Position numbers and translations under genes: made by a program
Notes under the pieces: model-generated
The model's input: only the letters and a program-made list of their open reading frames with translations
What the model was told of the DNA's origin: nothing
The model's database searches: none
In this document: positions 1 through 11,600 of the stretch, piece by piece
How positions within the stretch are numbered: position 1 is the stretch's first letter
Layout: each line of letters starts with the position of its first letter
From: Panaeolus papilionaceus
Taxonomy: Eukaryota; Basidiomycota; Agaricomycetes; Agaricales
Length of the DNA: 64,000 nt
Reading direction: 5' to 3'
Assembly (NCBI GenBank): GCA_015501605.1
Contig: JADNRZ010000010.1
Coordinates: 682,001 to 746,000, forward strand

Positions 1-1009
1 GAAGCAAGATGTCCCTTACCGATCACTATCACGATCAATTCCAACACGTACCTGGGGTTCGCGACTTCGTCGGAGAGGAGGGAACCTTTATTCCTGGCTC
101 AACCAAGAGCACCTCAGATTTCAGTTACTCTGCCGATCGTTATTCCGGTGATCACTTCCGCATCATCGGAGATGCTGCCAGTGCGTTATTTGTGAGCTAG
201 TATATTCATGGTTTACTGAATGACCACTCCTTTTATTAGACTTCGTGGATCCATTCTTCTCGTCGGGCGTTCACATTGCTATGACCGGCGCCCTTTCAGC
301 TGCCGTCACGATATCTGCTACCATGAAAGGCCAGATTGATGAGGCTGCGGCATGTGCTTGGCATGACGCGAAGCTAGCCATTGCTCACACTCGGTAAGGG
401 GTGTTTCGCTATCAAACTGTGACTCCGCTGACATTCTTGGTAGTTTCTTATTCGTCGTACTTGGTGCATACAAGCAAATGCACTTACAATCCACACCTCT
501 GCTAGGTGAAGTTGATGATGACAGCTTCGACAAGGCGTTCCAGATGTTCAGGCCAGGTATGTGTTGTCAAATACCGTCTGGGTTTCGTATCTTGTTCTAA
601 GTCTTGCATCTTCGCAGTTATCTTTGGTCTTGCCGACAGCAAGAGAAAGCTCACCGACGATGAAGTCAATGACGTGATGGACATTTGCCAGAGCTTCTTT
701 GATCCCAACGTCGATGAGGAGCACGTTATCGCCACGCGTCAGCGCTATGGTGCTGATCTCGTCAAGATGCAATCTCCCGTTTTGGGAAGGCAGAAGATCG
801 AGGCGATCGTGCAGGACGACAAGCAGGGCGAGCGTGTGTTGAAAAAGTTCGACGCGCTTAAAGTGTTTACAGACGACGTTGAAGCCTCCTATATGGGCCG
901 AAACCCTCTACTTGGTTATCGCGCAAACGTTACTCGGGGTGAGCTTGGGTTGATCAAGGATGTTGAGGTTGCACCAGAAGAGAAGGACATTCTGGTTGCC
1001 GCCCCTTGA
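1..1009 (+). CDS. Flavin-dependent halogenase, 3' part (5' end outside window)
   Basis: This is the C-terminal part of an FAD-dependent halogenase of the tryptophan-halogenase-like fungal family, which uses reduced flavin to make HOCl and chlorinate a small molecule. Proposed exons are 1-180, 240-393, 444-556 and 618-1009, giving about 278 residues in frame. The join at 180/240 restores the run GDAANFVDPFFSSGVH, which fits the conserved 'GDAA-FIDPFFSSGVH' signature of these halogenases. It is followed by a helix rich in Ala/Thr (TGALSAAVTISAT) and the segment RFLFVVLGAYKQM. Upstream, KSTSDFSYSADRYSGDHFRI also matches the family pattern. The N-terminal FAD-binding GxGxxG and the WxWxIP motif would lie outside the window and cannot be checked. 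An AATAAA signal lies at 1055-1060. A non-halogenating flavin monooxygenase is the alternative; the FFSSGVH segment favours a halogenase. Confidence 0.85.
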
Positions 1010-1054
1010 AAGAGCTTGAGATGCCCAGCTCGTTAATTAATCACTCTTAGAATC

Positions 1055-1060
1055 AATAAA
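1055..1060 (+). terminator. Poly(A) signal of the halogenase gene
   Basis: A perfect AATAAA lies 46 nt after the stop codon at 1007-1009, on the same strand. This is the usual spacing for a polyadenylation signal, although fungal genes often lack an exact hexamer. Confidence 0.45.
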
Positions 1061-4000
1061 AGTTCTGCCTTCCTGTAATATCGAAATTTACATCAATGAT
1101 TATTGTGTTTCTTCTGAGCGCGATGTGCATTGTTTAATTGCCTTGCTTTATACGCAAGGCAACTTCTGACGGATTCCAGATGAAGGTACATAAATATTCG
1201 TACAAAGAGTGGTAAATAAATACAGTGTTATGCTCAAGCACATCGAAACTACATGAAATTCATCTACGTATGTATTCATCAGACACTATGATGAACGTCG
1301 GGAGTCATAGAAAGGTTGGCATTCTGATCCAGGTTTCTCGAAGCAAAACGGATGGGTTCGAGGGGTCGGGAGACCCCCACCGATAGTGGGTCCCCCGATG
1401 CTGAGACCTCGCGGATATGTAACAGAAGTCGTGTTCCCTGTCGGGAGGTGATATATGAGTACACACAATCCGGGTCGAAGCACAAGTATCTCGGAGATGT
1501 GGGTAGAAATACAACATGGACTCACGGATACGGACACGATGAGGGTTTGCCACCTGTTCGAGAGTAGAGAACAAATGTTCGAAGTTCGATATCGTCAATT
1601 AAAGTAATATAAACAAGGAGCGGGGTGCCTACGGTTGAGACAAGGCCAAGAAAGGACCTGTTGTACTGAGGCAAAGCACAGTAGAAACGATGGTTGAAGC
1701 TGGAGGGTTCAAGGGACGTTGAAAATACACAGGAGGTAAAATCGGTTGTAAAATTATCCGTCGAAAATATTGAGGTCGATACCCACCTGACACACTGTAT
1801 GTACAATATCAAAACAGTTAAGTTTTCTTGTAAGTCGATCATGGCAAGCCAAAGGTGACGCACAGTACAAATGATGAAATACCATCCATCCAGAATGTCT
1901 TCAATAAGGGCGAGAAGCACATGGCAGGTCCCGAATTCAATGCAAGCGCTTTTGATTGGCGAATGCTAATGAATATTTGGGACTGAATCTTGTAGACCAT
2001 CATCGAGAAGAATATCACTGGGCGAAGAGGTTAGAGAACAGTCACGGTGATGATGACAATAAAGGGGCGGTGACATACGGGCGAGAACAACTGCTGGGAT
2101 CCTGGCATTATGGAATCAGAAAGGGGTACACGTATATGTAATCTCTCGTGAATTCTTCAAGCAGTAAGGGAAACATGAAGGACATACCAAGCAATCAAAG
2201 TGAACCGTAAGGGAGGGCCCGCAGTCAGGCATCCCAGTACTGGGATCTCTGGTGGAAGAGTGAAAACGCTGTTGGTTACCATGGGCCCGAGACGAACGAT
2301 GACATAGATATGGCACTGGGCGTTGTAATAATCATAAGCAAGCCATAAGCTGAGCTCACATCCGACTGCACTGTCTCACCAAGATCTCGGTAGCGATGAG
2401 TGAACATAAAACAACTAGGACTGTTACAGAGTCCTCTTAATATGCAGCAAAGTGTGTCAGAGCGGCAACTCACCAGACTTTTTTCGTTCGTATAACGCAT
2501 ATAATCGCAAGGCGAGAATGCAATTAACCAGGATCGACATTAATGCGGGACCGCCACTGCATTGTTATATGATGTCGTTAGTAAGATGTTGACAGAAAGA
2601 CTCAGGAATGGGACGGACAATGTTATGTGCCACCAGATAAACAGACGACAGCTACAATACAAGTCATCAATGGATGGGTAAGAACTTCCGCCCCTATCTG
2701 GACGCACTTCTGCATAAAGCAGAGGGTTGGACTAAGAATGCGACACAACACGAATTGTAAAACGCATCCTGGCAACTTACTGCAATTGAACTTTGGTGCT
2801 TGAGGAACACTGACATTCGGAGTAAACGTAAACTTGTCATGGTTTTGCAAATAAAAATTAGAGGTATTTCATACCCATTATTTCTGACCTGGAAGTAGGT
2901 TCAGCTGTTAATCTACGGATGCCATGTTGTTGTGAGATGCAAAGGTGACCCTACCACAGACCAAGCAACGCCAGATATCGCACCCCAATGTAGAGAAATT
3001 TGGATCCCTGCCATTTTGCACTGTGGATCCACTGGGGTGAGCTGAAAAGCGTATTCATCGTTCAAATGACAGCGCACCTCCAGATATAAGCAACCTAGGA
3101 GCAGAGAAGCGATTCTTGCATTGAGCATATCGATTTACCTGATAGAAGGCATATAATTACATACCTCTCGAGGGAATACTCGTATAATGTCATAGACTAA
3201 TATCGTCAATGCAGGAACTGTTGAGGCCACAATTCTAGTTAGTGGGTTTCGGACAGAGTCGAAGGTGTCTCCTCGCCTATCATGTACGCGCAAGTCGCGC
3301 TTTCTTGTACAATCTGTACCACTGAGGGAGACATCAAAATGCTAGCGAGAGCTCTACAGGGCAAGGGTTTAGAATTATATCTTTTGTAGGAAATTCCTTC
3401 ACAAGATACGAGCTTCCAATTGCCGGCAGTAGTTAGGACCTTGACTACTGTGTTCTCGAAGCTGGGGTACTAGAATAGCCAAGCTGCGAACAGCCCTTTA
3501 GCAAGCTCAAAAGAAAACAGGCGGAGCTGCAGAAGACACAATGAAGTGGCAGGAATGAGGGAGGTCACTGTTAAATGTTATAAACTTGATCTAAGTACTG
3601 TGCGCCGGTGATTTCGTGAAGGGTTTCATTTTGTCTGGGCGGCGGCTTGGCAACATAGGCCGTAATACCAGTGCATCACTCCAACTTGAATCAAATGAAA
3701 ATGGTGGTAAGCCAAGCTGTTTTCAAACACAAGCTAGGGAAGGGGAGGAGTTGAGCAGGTCGATGCACGCCCAGGAAGAAATATAAGAACCAGGGAACTA
3801 AAACTTGTATTTCCTGTTAGTCAGCATGAAAGGAAAGCCTCGAAGAAAGATGTTTGACGGTTGTGTCCAGGTTTCGTCCTCCATGATCCATCCAGATTCC
3901 CAGAAACGAGCAGGGGTGATGGCGGTTCGGGTGAGACTCTGTTTGACCCTGAGGAGTTCAATTGGGCCGGTAGCAGGAAACTGCCGAAGTCATTTTGAAA

Positions 4001-5101
4001 TGACATAGGGTCATCAATATCTAATCTCGGTCTTTTGCTCGTTGACATACTGTGGTGCTGTTCGATGGCACTAGCTTCAAGTTTAGGACTGCTGAAGCAA
4101 CTGACTTTTCATGTTTTAGGGTTCTTCGGAGCACTCTTCCATCATTGCTTGACCTGTAGATCACAGTTACATCGCCACATTTATGCATTCCACCTGCCTC
4201 TATAGATGAATATAAAAATCACCATTCAACGCCATCTCCAACATAAAACACCTTGAAAAGCAGCACTATGTTAGTGAGGGTGCTTGAACGCGTGCTCATT
4301 GTGACTCATCCCCATGTAAGAAACAAACCTAATATTGACGGTGCCATCCTGTATTAGCTTGCTGTTGGTATCTACAATTATACCAGAGCTTCGAATGTTT
4401 CTGTCTGCGTTCGCGGCATAATTGTACCGTCTTTTCAAACGGGACTGAGATCAACATATTGGGTAAAGACTCAATTCTTCCTTGGGTAAGATATTATTGG
4501 ATCTGATTGAGAAGTCTTCACAGTTGGATTGAGTGGGCATTCAGTCTTGATTATATTGCACTATGGAGTTGTGCATACCAGAAAACTTCCTTAGTTGGTG
4601 CTTTGATTACTTCCCCAATTCCATTGGTAATTTCGAATGACCCATAGCCAACATCTGTGGGAATGTCGACGACACCATGGGCATCATCTGTCCGTTGAAA
4701 CCACAATCTGCAGAGTTTGACTCACCACGTATCTATGCAGGTTGGTCGTGGCTTTGGTACAAATGTAGAGGATAGGACGATCCTCGATACATGTCGTTGG
4801 AGAGCTCCCAAGCTTTCACGCGCCGTCAAAGAGCGAATTATAATACGCACCTTCGTCGTATTTCCGAAGTCATGTTCCACCCACAGCACCCACCTGCCTA
4901 GTTACGATTGCTCGTTCGTGAATAGTTTCAGCATAAAATTTCAGCATAAATCCAGGCGGTAACATATATGTCAGGCTTGTTAAAACATAGGTAAAGGCAA
5001 CTATGCATCGCACAAGGAAAATGAGTACTGAGTTTCTATGAAATCACAAGAAAAGGAGATCGACTTACCTTCCATTAACATCTCCTGTCCATAGAGACCA
5101 T
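1061..5101. other. Gene-poor stretch, no confident gene
   Basis: I see no gene here that I can support. On the minus strand between about 1300 and 3130 there are several hydrophobic open stretches, for example 1522-1920, that could be exons of a degraded membrane-protein gene, but I could not join them with good splice sites or recognise a family. A 75-codon minus frame at 3821-4048 begins MSTSKRPRLDID and looks protein-like but has no supporting neighbour exon. On the plus strand a TATA-like TATAAAA near 4211 precedes an ATG at 4267 and a possible short two-exon frame that soon stops. I treat all of these as relics or chance. Confidence 0.4.
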
Positions 5102-6802
5102 TCATTCGCAATCAAGAACCAAATCAACGCCATTATCGTCAGCCAATTCCTTCAACTTATCCAACGACGCCTCAAACGTAGGTCCTGGGGGCTTCCGAAG
5201 CCTCAACTTCACATTCCTCAACACAGACGAGGGTTTCGCTCCAAAATCCGTCTCCCCTTCGCCCTCGTCGCCCAAATCCAAACCAACCAGAGACCAAACC
5301 CTATTCGGCATTCTCGACGCAATCATCCCCACCACTCCATCCGCAGAAAGACACGACCGATCCTCAAAAACGAGCGTCTCGAGGTGCTCGAGAAGAGGAG
5401 GGCTGGTCCATCGGGTATGGTTCATCATCTTAGAGACCAGTTCGTCCGATTTTAAAACGCTCAGATTGAGGTATTTGAGATCCGGCAGCTTGGACAGGAT
5501 CCAAGCGATCGCGACGTGTTGTTCCCATAACGTGTCGGTGTCAGAGGGTGAGTGTAAGGTGAGTGCGGTAGGTTTACATTCTGAGCGGAAAAGCATCGCG
5601 ACGATGGGTTCGGCATTGAAATGGGTCATGGCGTGAATGGTTAAATCCTCAAGGAGAGGAGCAGTGATGAGTTTAAATGTCTTGGCCACGTATGAGCCTT
5701 TGTTGTAGACTGAGAGTTTACGCAGGTGGGGTAATAGAACGGGTTGAGCCGATCCTAACTCCAGAATGCGCTCGTCTTTGGTGGTTAGCGAGACGAGATT
5801 TTGAGCCATGCCGAGAATTTGGCTGAATTCACCTTCGCGAAAGTCGTTACATTCGGTATGGAGATGAGTAAGTTGTTGCCACGGGATGCGAAGAGTGGAA
5901 AGCGGATGAGTGGCATGGGTGATTGATAATTGTTGGAGGATTGGTGCGTCGAAAAATATATCTGGGTAAGCGTCAACATGTCTGATAGACTCGTGAACGA
6001 AGGTGTCAATGTTTAAACGACGCAGGTTGTGGAGTCGACCAGAAGCTTCAGCAAAGTGGAGGCGGAAAGGGTGGAGACGACCAAGGCCCAGACTTAGGTA
6101 TTTCCATCTGCCGCTATGTGGAACGAGAGCGTCCAGGATTGATCCAACAAGGAGTAGCAGCTCAGAAGTACCTCGGATGGAGACAGTGAGTAGCTCATTT
6201 CCAGAGCGTCGTAGACAAGCATCCAAAAACTGCAGAACGATGCTCTCAGGTCCTACGTGCAAAGTATCAACGGCGGTACGGAAGGAGGAATTGGGGACAG
6301 TAAGGTCGATATTGATGACGGACCAGAGCCTAGGCAGGGAAAGGAAAACAGCTCTCCAGTAACTGCAGATACGCCCTAGCTTCCACGGCATATCGTAGCC
6401 TGGATCCTGGGGTCGTCGTGGCCACGTCATGCTCTCCCCCTCCGCAGCAACCAAAAATATTTCTTCTAATAGCTCCAAAGGAAGTCGACGGACGGGTGAA
6501 AGCGCGGCCTGGTAAAGTTTCACTTCTCCTGCAAGCTCATCACGCTTGGATTCAAGCGCGTTCAGCTGATGGCGAAGCTGCTCGATGTCCTGATCTATGA
6601 ATCGTGTTTGCGTGATGAGGGACCCGACCTTCTCCCGAATGTTTGACTCTTCTTGAACTGAAGGAACAAAGGAGGACTTCAGATAAGATTCAGGCATACC
6701 GATAGCTCCCATCTTGCCGGTGCGGCTTTGTTGATCAGTAGAGCTTTCTCGCGATGTCATTAGTGAACGTTGAACAATGATGAGTACCCTAACAGGGACC
6801 AA
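5102..6802 (-). CDS. F-box / leucine-rich repeat protein
   Basis: This single open frame encodes up to 566 residues. Residues about 50-95 are heptad-like and charged (RFIDQDIEQLRHQLNALESK), suggesting a coiled coil. Residues about 100-155 form an F-box-like segment (SPVRRLPLELLEEIFLVAAE, then KLGRICSYWRAVFLSLPRLW). This is the form common in Agaricomycetes, in which the F-box is split by a short insert before the 'C..WR......LW' half. The rest is a series of LRR-like units such as APLLEDLTIHAM and LPDLKYLNLSVL. F-box proteins bind Skp1 in SCF ubiquitin ligases and present substrates through the C-terminal repeats; the substrate here is unknown. The start is uncertain: Met at 6802 opens the frame, but Met15 (6760) or Met31 would also keep all domains. 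These proteins form very large lineage-specific families, so orthology says little. Confidence 0.85.
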   Translation of the reverse strand: MVPVRVLIIVQRSLMTSRESSTDQQSRTGKMGAIGMPESYLKSSFVPSVQEESNIREKVGSLITQTRFIDQDIEQLRHQLNALESKRDELAGEVKLYQAALSPVRRLPLELLEEIFLVAAEGESMTWPRRPQDPGYDMPWKLGRICSYWRAVFLSLPRLWSVINIDLTVPNSSFRTAVDTLHVGPESIVLQFLDACLRRSGNELLTVSIRGTSELLLLVGSILDALVPHSGRWKYLSLGLGRLHPFRLHFAEASGRLHNLRRLNIDTFVHESIRHVDAYPDIFFDAPILQQLSITHATHPLSTLRIPWQQLTHLHTECNDFREGEFSQILGMAQNLVSLTTKDERILELGSAQPVLLPHLRKLSVYNKGSYVAKTFKLITAPLLEDLTIHAMTHFNAEPIVAMLFRSECKPTALTLHSPSDTDTLWEQHVAIAWILSKLPDLKYLNLSVLKSDELVSKMMNHTRWTSPPLLEHLETLVFEDRSCLSADGVVGMIASRMPNRVWSLVGLDLGDEGEGETDFGAKPSSVLRNVKLRLRKPPGPTFEASLDKLKELADDNGVDLVLDCE

Positions 6803-8513
6803 TGGTTATGGCATCAGCAAACCCAGCTGGAAATCACAATTCGACGTACCTGGTTAATGTATAGGTATTGTTGATAACCTAATCGTCACAATTCCATTGT
6901 GTCCTGGGGTATAGGAGATGTGAGAGTGAGAAAAACCATGTTATTATGACATTCAGGAGGTCGTGTGATTAAGGTCATGAGCAAGCTTGCTTGGGGTCTG
7001 TGCGCAGCACTGATCTTAAATTGGGTAGGGCATAAACCCGTTTTGAATATTATCGTGAGCGGTTGAAAGTTGACCGTGAACTCGAAGACGAAGGCATGAA
7101 GAATAAAAAGGCAAAATTTAAATATAAGTCAAATGAAAAGATATTGGTTATGACTTGAGATTGCCGCGTGAGTTCAAAATTTTGCTTTTATCATTCAGGC
7201 CACATTTTCTGAATCAATGAGCCTTGGGCAAGTCGGGGCATCGCGACCCAAGTTCTGAGCTGATACATTTGATTTATATGGTTTAAGGAAGCATAGCTAT
7301 AGGATGTGATTGAGTGGGCCATGACCAGCATTGAACGTTTACAACTCCGTTAAAGTTAACGTCAGTTGAACGTCAGGACAAGTTTGTCTCAATCCGACTC
7401 AGGAAAAAGCTGATGCAGGTCGTTGGGCTTTGATATCTTGAGTTTATCTTCGTTCTGGGATACCCGCAGGATTGACTATGTTTTGGAAATGTTCATCTGC
7501 GCGACGTTCTCTGAAGTTCGATAGTTAACCCAGCCCAATCCTCTCAGTTTCGTTTGAAGGAATTGAAAAAAGGTCTGCGGCTGATAGTGAGCGTTAAATG
7601 AACACTTGCATCGAAAATAAATAAGGCGAATAAGGCGGATAATCACAACAATCGAAAGAGTGGTCACACGTAATAGAATCAGCCCCTGGTTAGACTTCTT
7701 GAGTCCCGGAGAAGTCCATGAGTACGCTGCGATGATATAACCCATAGGTCTTCCGCATTATTTGCTTGGTTTTTGTTGAATTTCTATTAATGTGAAACGC
7801 CGTCAATGAAATATGATAGTTTATCTGCCTGTCGACTCTGAAGACAGGGGCTGACCAAAAATGGAAGGAATTCCCTGATTAGTGCGACTGACGTTTGTTT
7901 GTCTTTGGTTTGTCTTTTGCTCTTGAAACCATAACCACGACCAGTCACCACCACTGTGGCGACAACGACGGCAACTCTTCCAACGAGCTCGACATTCTTC
8001 TTTCTGCTCAGTTCATCATGGGATATGTTCTTGGTTACAGGGGTATTAGTACACAATCGTTATAGATATGATTGGTCCAAGTATCATGGGACGCGTTTCA
8101 AGAAATGGCGTGAAATGAAACGCCACGAGGTAGCATGGTGGCTGGTGCTGGCATGGTGCAGATATCTTTAATCTCAGTACGCCACACCTGGTTATTTTAT
8201 ACCCTATCTGCCCTGCTTTGTCTACCACGCTCTCCGGGAACCGATTTCAGGAGAGTCGCGTTGCACCTCCATGGCCACGATTTATGGTTTAGGATTTGGA
8301 TTTGGATGTTTGATTACGAGTTCGACGTACGGTCTGTTAGCTTAGGCTTGACTAACACGGGCTAAGATCAACTTGATTATGTATGTAAGGTATGGCCTGT
8401 GAATTGGAGGGCAACGTGCATGGCCACGATGTGCACCACAACACCCTACAATTTAAGTGCATGACGCCCTTGAACATGCTCTAGTCACGACCTTACCTGA
8501 AGGCACGCTGAAA
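6803..8513. other. Intergenic region, nothing recognised
   Basis: This is about 1.7 kb of AT-richer DNA between divergent genes. Only short overlapping frames on both strands are present, none with domain-like sequence. The right end is the promoter of the gene starting at 8625. Confidence 0.5.
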
Positions 8514-8520
8514 TATAAAA
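8514..8520 (+). promoter_or_regulatory. TATA box of the 1,706-residue protein gene
   Basis: TATAAAA lies about 105 nt upstream of the ATG at 8625. A likely 5' UTR intron follows (donor GTGAGT at 8542, acceptor ending 8622), so the ATG sits three nucleotides into the next exon. Confidence 0.55.
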
Positions 8521-8624
8521 ACCAGGTGTCAAGAGTTTGAGGTGAGTACGAATTTTCAGCTTTACTTACCCGCCTTCATCACTGTCTGATATTGACATCT
8601 GCATTTGTTAACTATTAAGCAGGC

Positions 8625-11600
8625 ATGCCTTCTCGCTCCAACACCACCTCCCAGGCACCAGAACCAGGTAAATCAAAACCAAAATGGACATCCCGCGTAG
8701 GCTCCGCAGTCCGTAAAGCATCCAAGAAACTCTCCATCTCCTCCTCATCGAAATCAGGTTCAGGAGATGCATCCATGGATAGAACGAAAGGCGCCTCGGT
8801 TGACATTCCACGCTCAGCTTCGCCTGATTTTGAGCTAATTTCACCTGTTAATCCACCCGCGGCTACATCTGCGGTACCATTGGCCACTTCGACTTCAACA
8901 TCGACGACTGCGACGACTATGACGACAACGACGACACCAGCTGGTCCGGTTTCGTCTTCAACATCAACTTCTTCGACTTCGGGTTCGACTCCGCTTTCAT
9001 TAAAAACACCTGCCATCACCTCGTTAGCCGTACACGCGCCCAGTCCGATAGCGGAAAGCCCCGCACGCGAGGCGGATGCGATGATGCAAGACATGATTCG
9101 TGGTCCAGGCGTCAAGGACCAGTCGATCGTGGCAGAGTTGGCGCGTGTAGAGAAGGAACCTTCGACGGCCGGACAACTCCCGGAGATCCCCAACATCATG
9201 ACTTCGCCGTTGTATGTTGAGCCACCTGCTGAACTCCCGCTTGTGGTGGATAAAGTACCTGTTGCGAAGCCCAAGGTTGCTGAACCAACGCCTATGATGA
9301 AGTCGGCGTCGCGAGAGCCTTCCCCAGCTCCGGCTGTGAAGACCGCTTCACGTTCATCGTCACCCTCTCCAGCTGCGAAGACTATATCACCCACACCGTC
9401 TTCATCCTCAGCTGCAAAGCCCACTTCGCGTTCATCAACTCCAACTCTAACTGCTAAAAGTTCATCGAGGTCGCCGTCTCCAGCACCTCCCGCGAAAGTC
9501 GCGGCTCCCTCATCTGCCCCTGCCTCGACCACGCAAGCGCCGTCTTCCTCATCTTCAAGCAAAGCAACAACCATTGAACCGCTCAACATCAAGCGTGAGT
9601 CTTCACCAGATAGGACAGTTTCAAGTTCGACAGCTTCCTCTACTTCGAAAGGTACGTATACATCACCTCTTTAATCGCAAAAACACTGAATTTCTATCAA
9701 GATCCCTACATCGTTCCTTCGACCTCAACCTCAGCAGCTCCTACAGCTCAAACTGAGAACTCTCGACCTCCCGTCGCACGCGCAGGTCGATCGACCGGCT
9801 CACGGCCACTTTCCGTTTTTGTTGAGACTGCCTCGGCTTCCAACATTCCCTCGAACATCTCATCCACGCCTCCCACTACGCTCACTAAACCCACCATTCC
9901 CGTCACTAATGACACTCCCTCCCTCGCCACCCCACCTTCCCGCCGACAAGCCCAAACTCTCCTCATCCCTCGTCCTCAATCGCAATACCTCACGACTCCC
10001 GCCGCTCCTCCAGGTCTTGGTCCTGAACCAACTCTCTCATCTGGGGATCTCGCTCCTCCCATGGTGACAATCCACCCTGCAACACCGATTATGTGGTCTC
10101 GAAGTCTACAGGATGAGGAGGAGGATGTCAGCGATAGTAGCAGTGATGATGACGATGAGGTACCGTATGGGTTGATATTTAGGCCGAAGGTTCCTCCAGT
10201 GCAGACACCAGCGACGACTTCGACGAGTGGTGTGGCCGCATCCGAAGCCAAATCTACGTCTTCCTCTACGCCTGTCCCCGTTGTATCATCCGTCCAACCC
10301 GCTCCCGCTCCTGCAGTTCAGCCCACCTTCACACCATCTTCTGCGTTCATCTCCTCCGTTCCCTCTGCATGGCCTCTTCCCCCCAGCACCACCTCGCGTC
10401 GTCCATCAGCTAGCTCAACCAGCGATACCGAGCAAGAGCTGGACTTGGACTTCGCAGATGTCGTCTCATCCCGCGAATCCACACCTCCGATCACTCCTCC
10501 CGCGCATCACATGGAGTTCGCGCCTATGATTCAAGTGCTGGATGGGAACGATCAGCACACTGGGGATACGAATACGAATGAGAAACAGCAATGGCCTATG
10601 CTCGATTCGCACAAAGACGGGGATAGCGTTCATACGCCCGATGAGCCAGTTCCACCATCGCATGTCGGGGATGAGTATAACGATATCCCCAACATCCCCT
10701 CCTTCGAATCGCCATCGTCGCTCCGCGGGTCGTTCTACTCACCTATGAGCTCGATCCCGGGTCAGAGAATGCAGGCGCTTCACCAGGACGAAGACGACGA
10801 TGAAGAACCCAAAGTGGATAGCCCATATGGGCCTGTGCCGCCGATGGATGAGATCCCTGCCATTCCGAGCATTATTGAACCGTCTGAGGAGAGCGGCAAA
10901 GCTATGGGGGTTGTGAGGCTTGGGAACCACGTTATCGGGGGGTATACAGCTGCGGAGAAGGATGCTGAGGGTGAAGGTAGTGGGGCGGAGGGGATTGACG
11001 AGGAGAGCGAAAGCGGGAGCACCCATACGAATATTAGCGATGTGGATAAGAGTGAGAAGGATTTCGATCCTGAGGAGATGAGAGCGGGAGCAGAGGGTGT
11101 TAGTGAAGAGGTATCGAAGGATGACACGGATCCGTTTGCTGACCCGATGGATTCGACCACGGCGTGGGACGAGCATTGGCAGAGTCATGCGTATAGGAGG
11201 CGTTCGTATTCTTTGCCCCAGATGAGTCACGATGCACAAGAGGATGTGTCGAGCTATGATGTGTCCTCCGATGCTGCTGCAAACTCGACGTTTGGTTCGA
11301 ACCCCTTCTCGTCCAATGCCAACTCGAGTTTCGGTGCTTCCGACCCATCAGGCACAACATCATTCAACACCTCCTATGGTTCGAATGCCTCATTCTCAAC
11401 GAACACAACATATGGATCCAACAACCCATTCGCCTCTAAATCGGAGACGCAACTCCCTATCTTACATGACCTCAACCACGCGTTGCTTGGTACACCAGAG
11501 CCGGCGCAGAGGTTGCCACCTCCACCTGTGTTGCCATATTCTGCAGCAATGAGTGACGATGTCTTGAGTCGTGCTGGTGGGTTGAGTGGTAATACCTTGA

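Noticed and set aside
3821..4048. 75-codon minus frame beginning MSTSKRPRLDID
   Set aside because: It looks protein-like, but there is no good continuation by splicing, no recognisable domain and no clear promoter; kept only as a note.
8615..9592. 325-codon open frame on the minus strand
   Set aside because: It is the antisense of the first exon of the Ser/Pro-rich gene; the low-complexity composition keeps the opposite strand open. The Gly/Glu/Ala/Val-rich translation has no domain.
10739..11239. 166-codon minus-strand frame within the large exon
   Set aside because: Antisense shadow of the biased coding sequence, with no splice partners or motifs.
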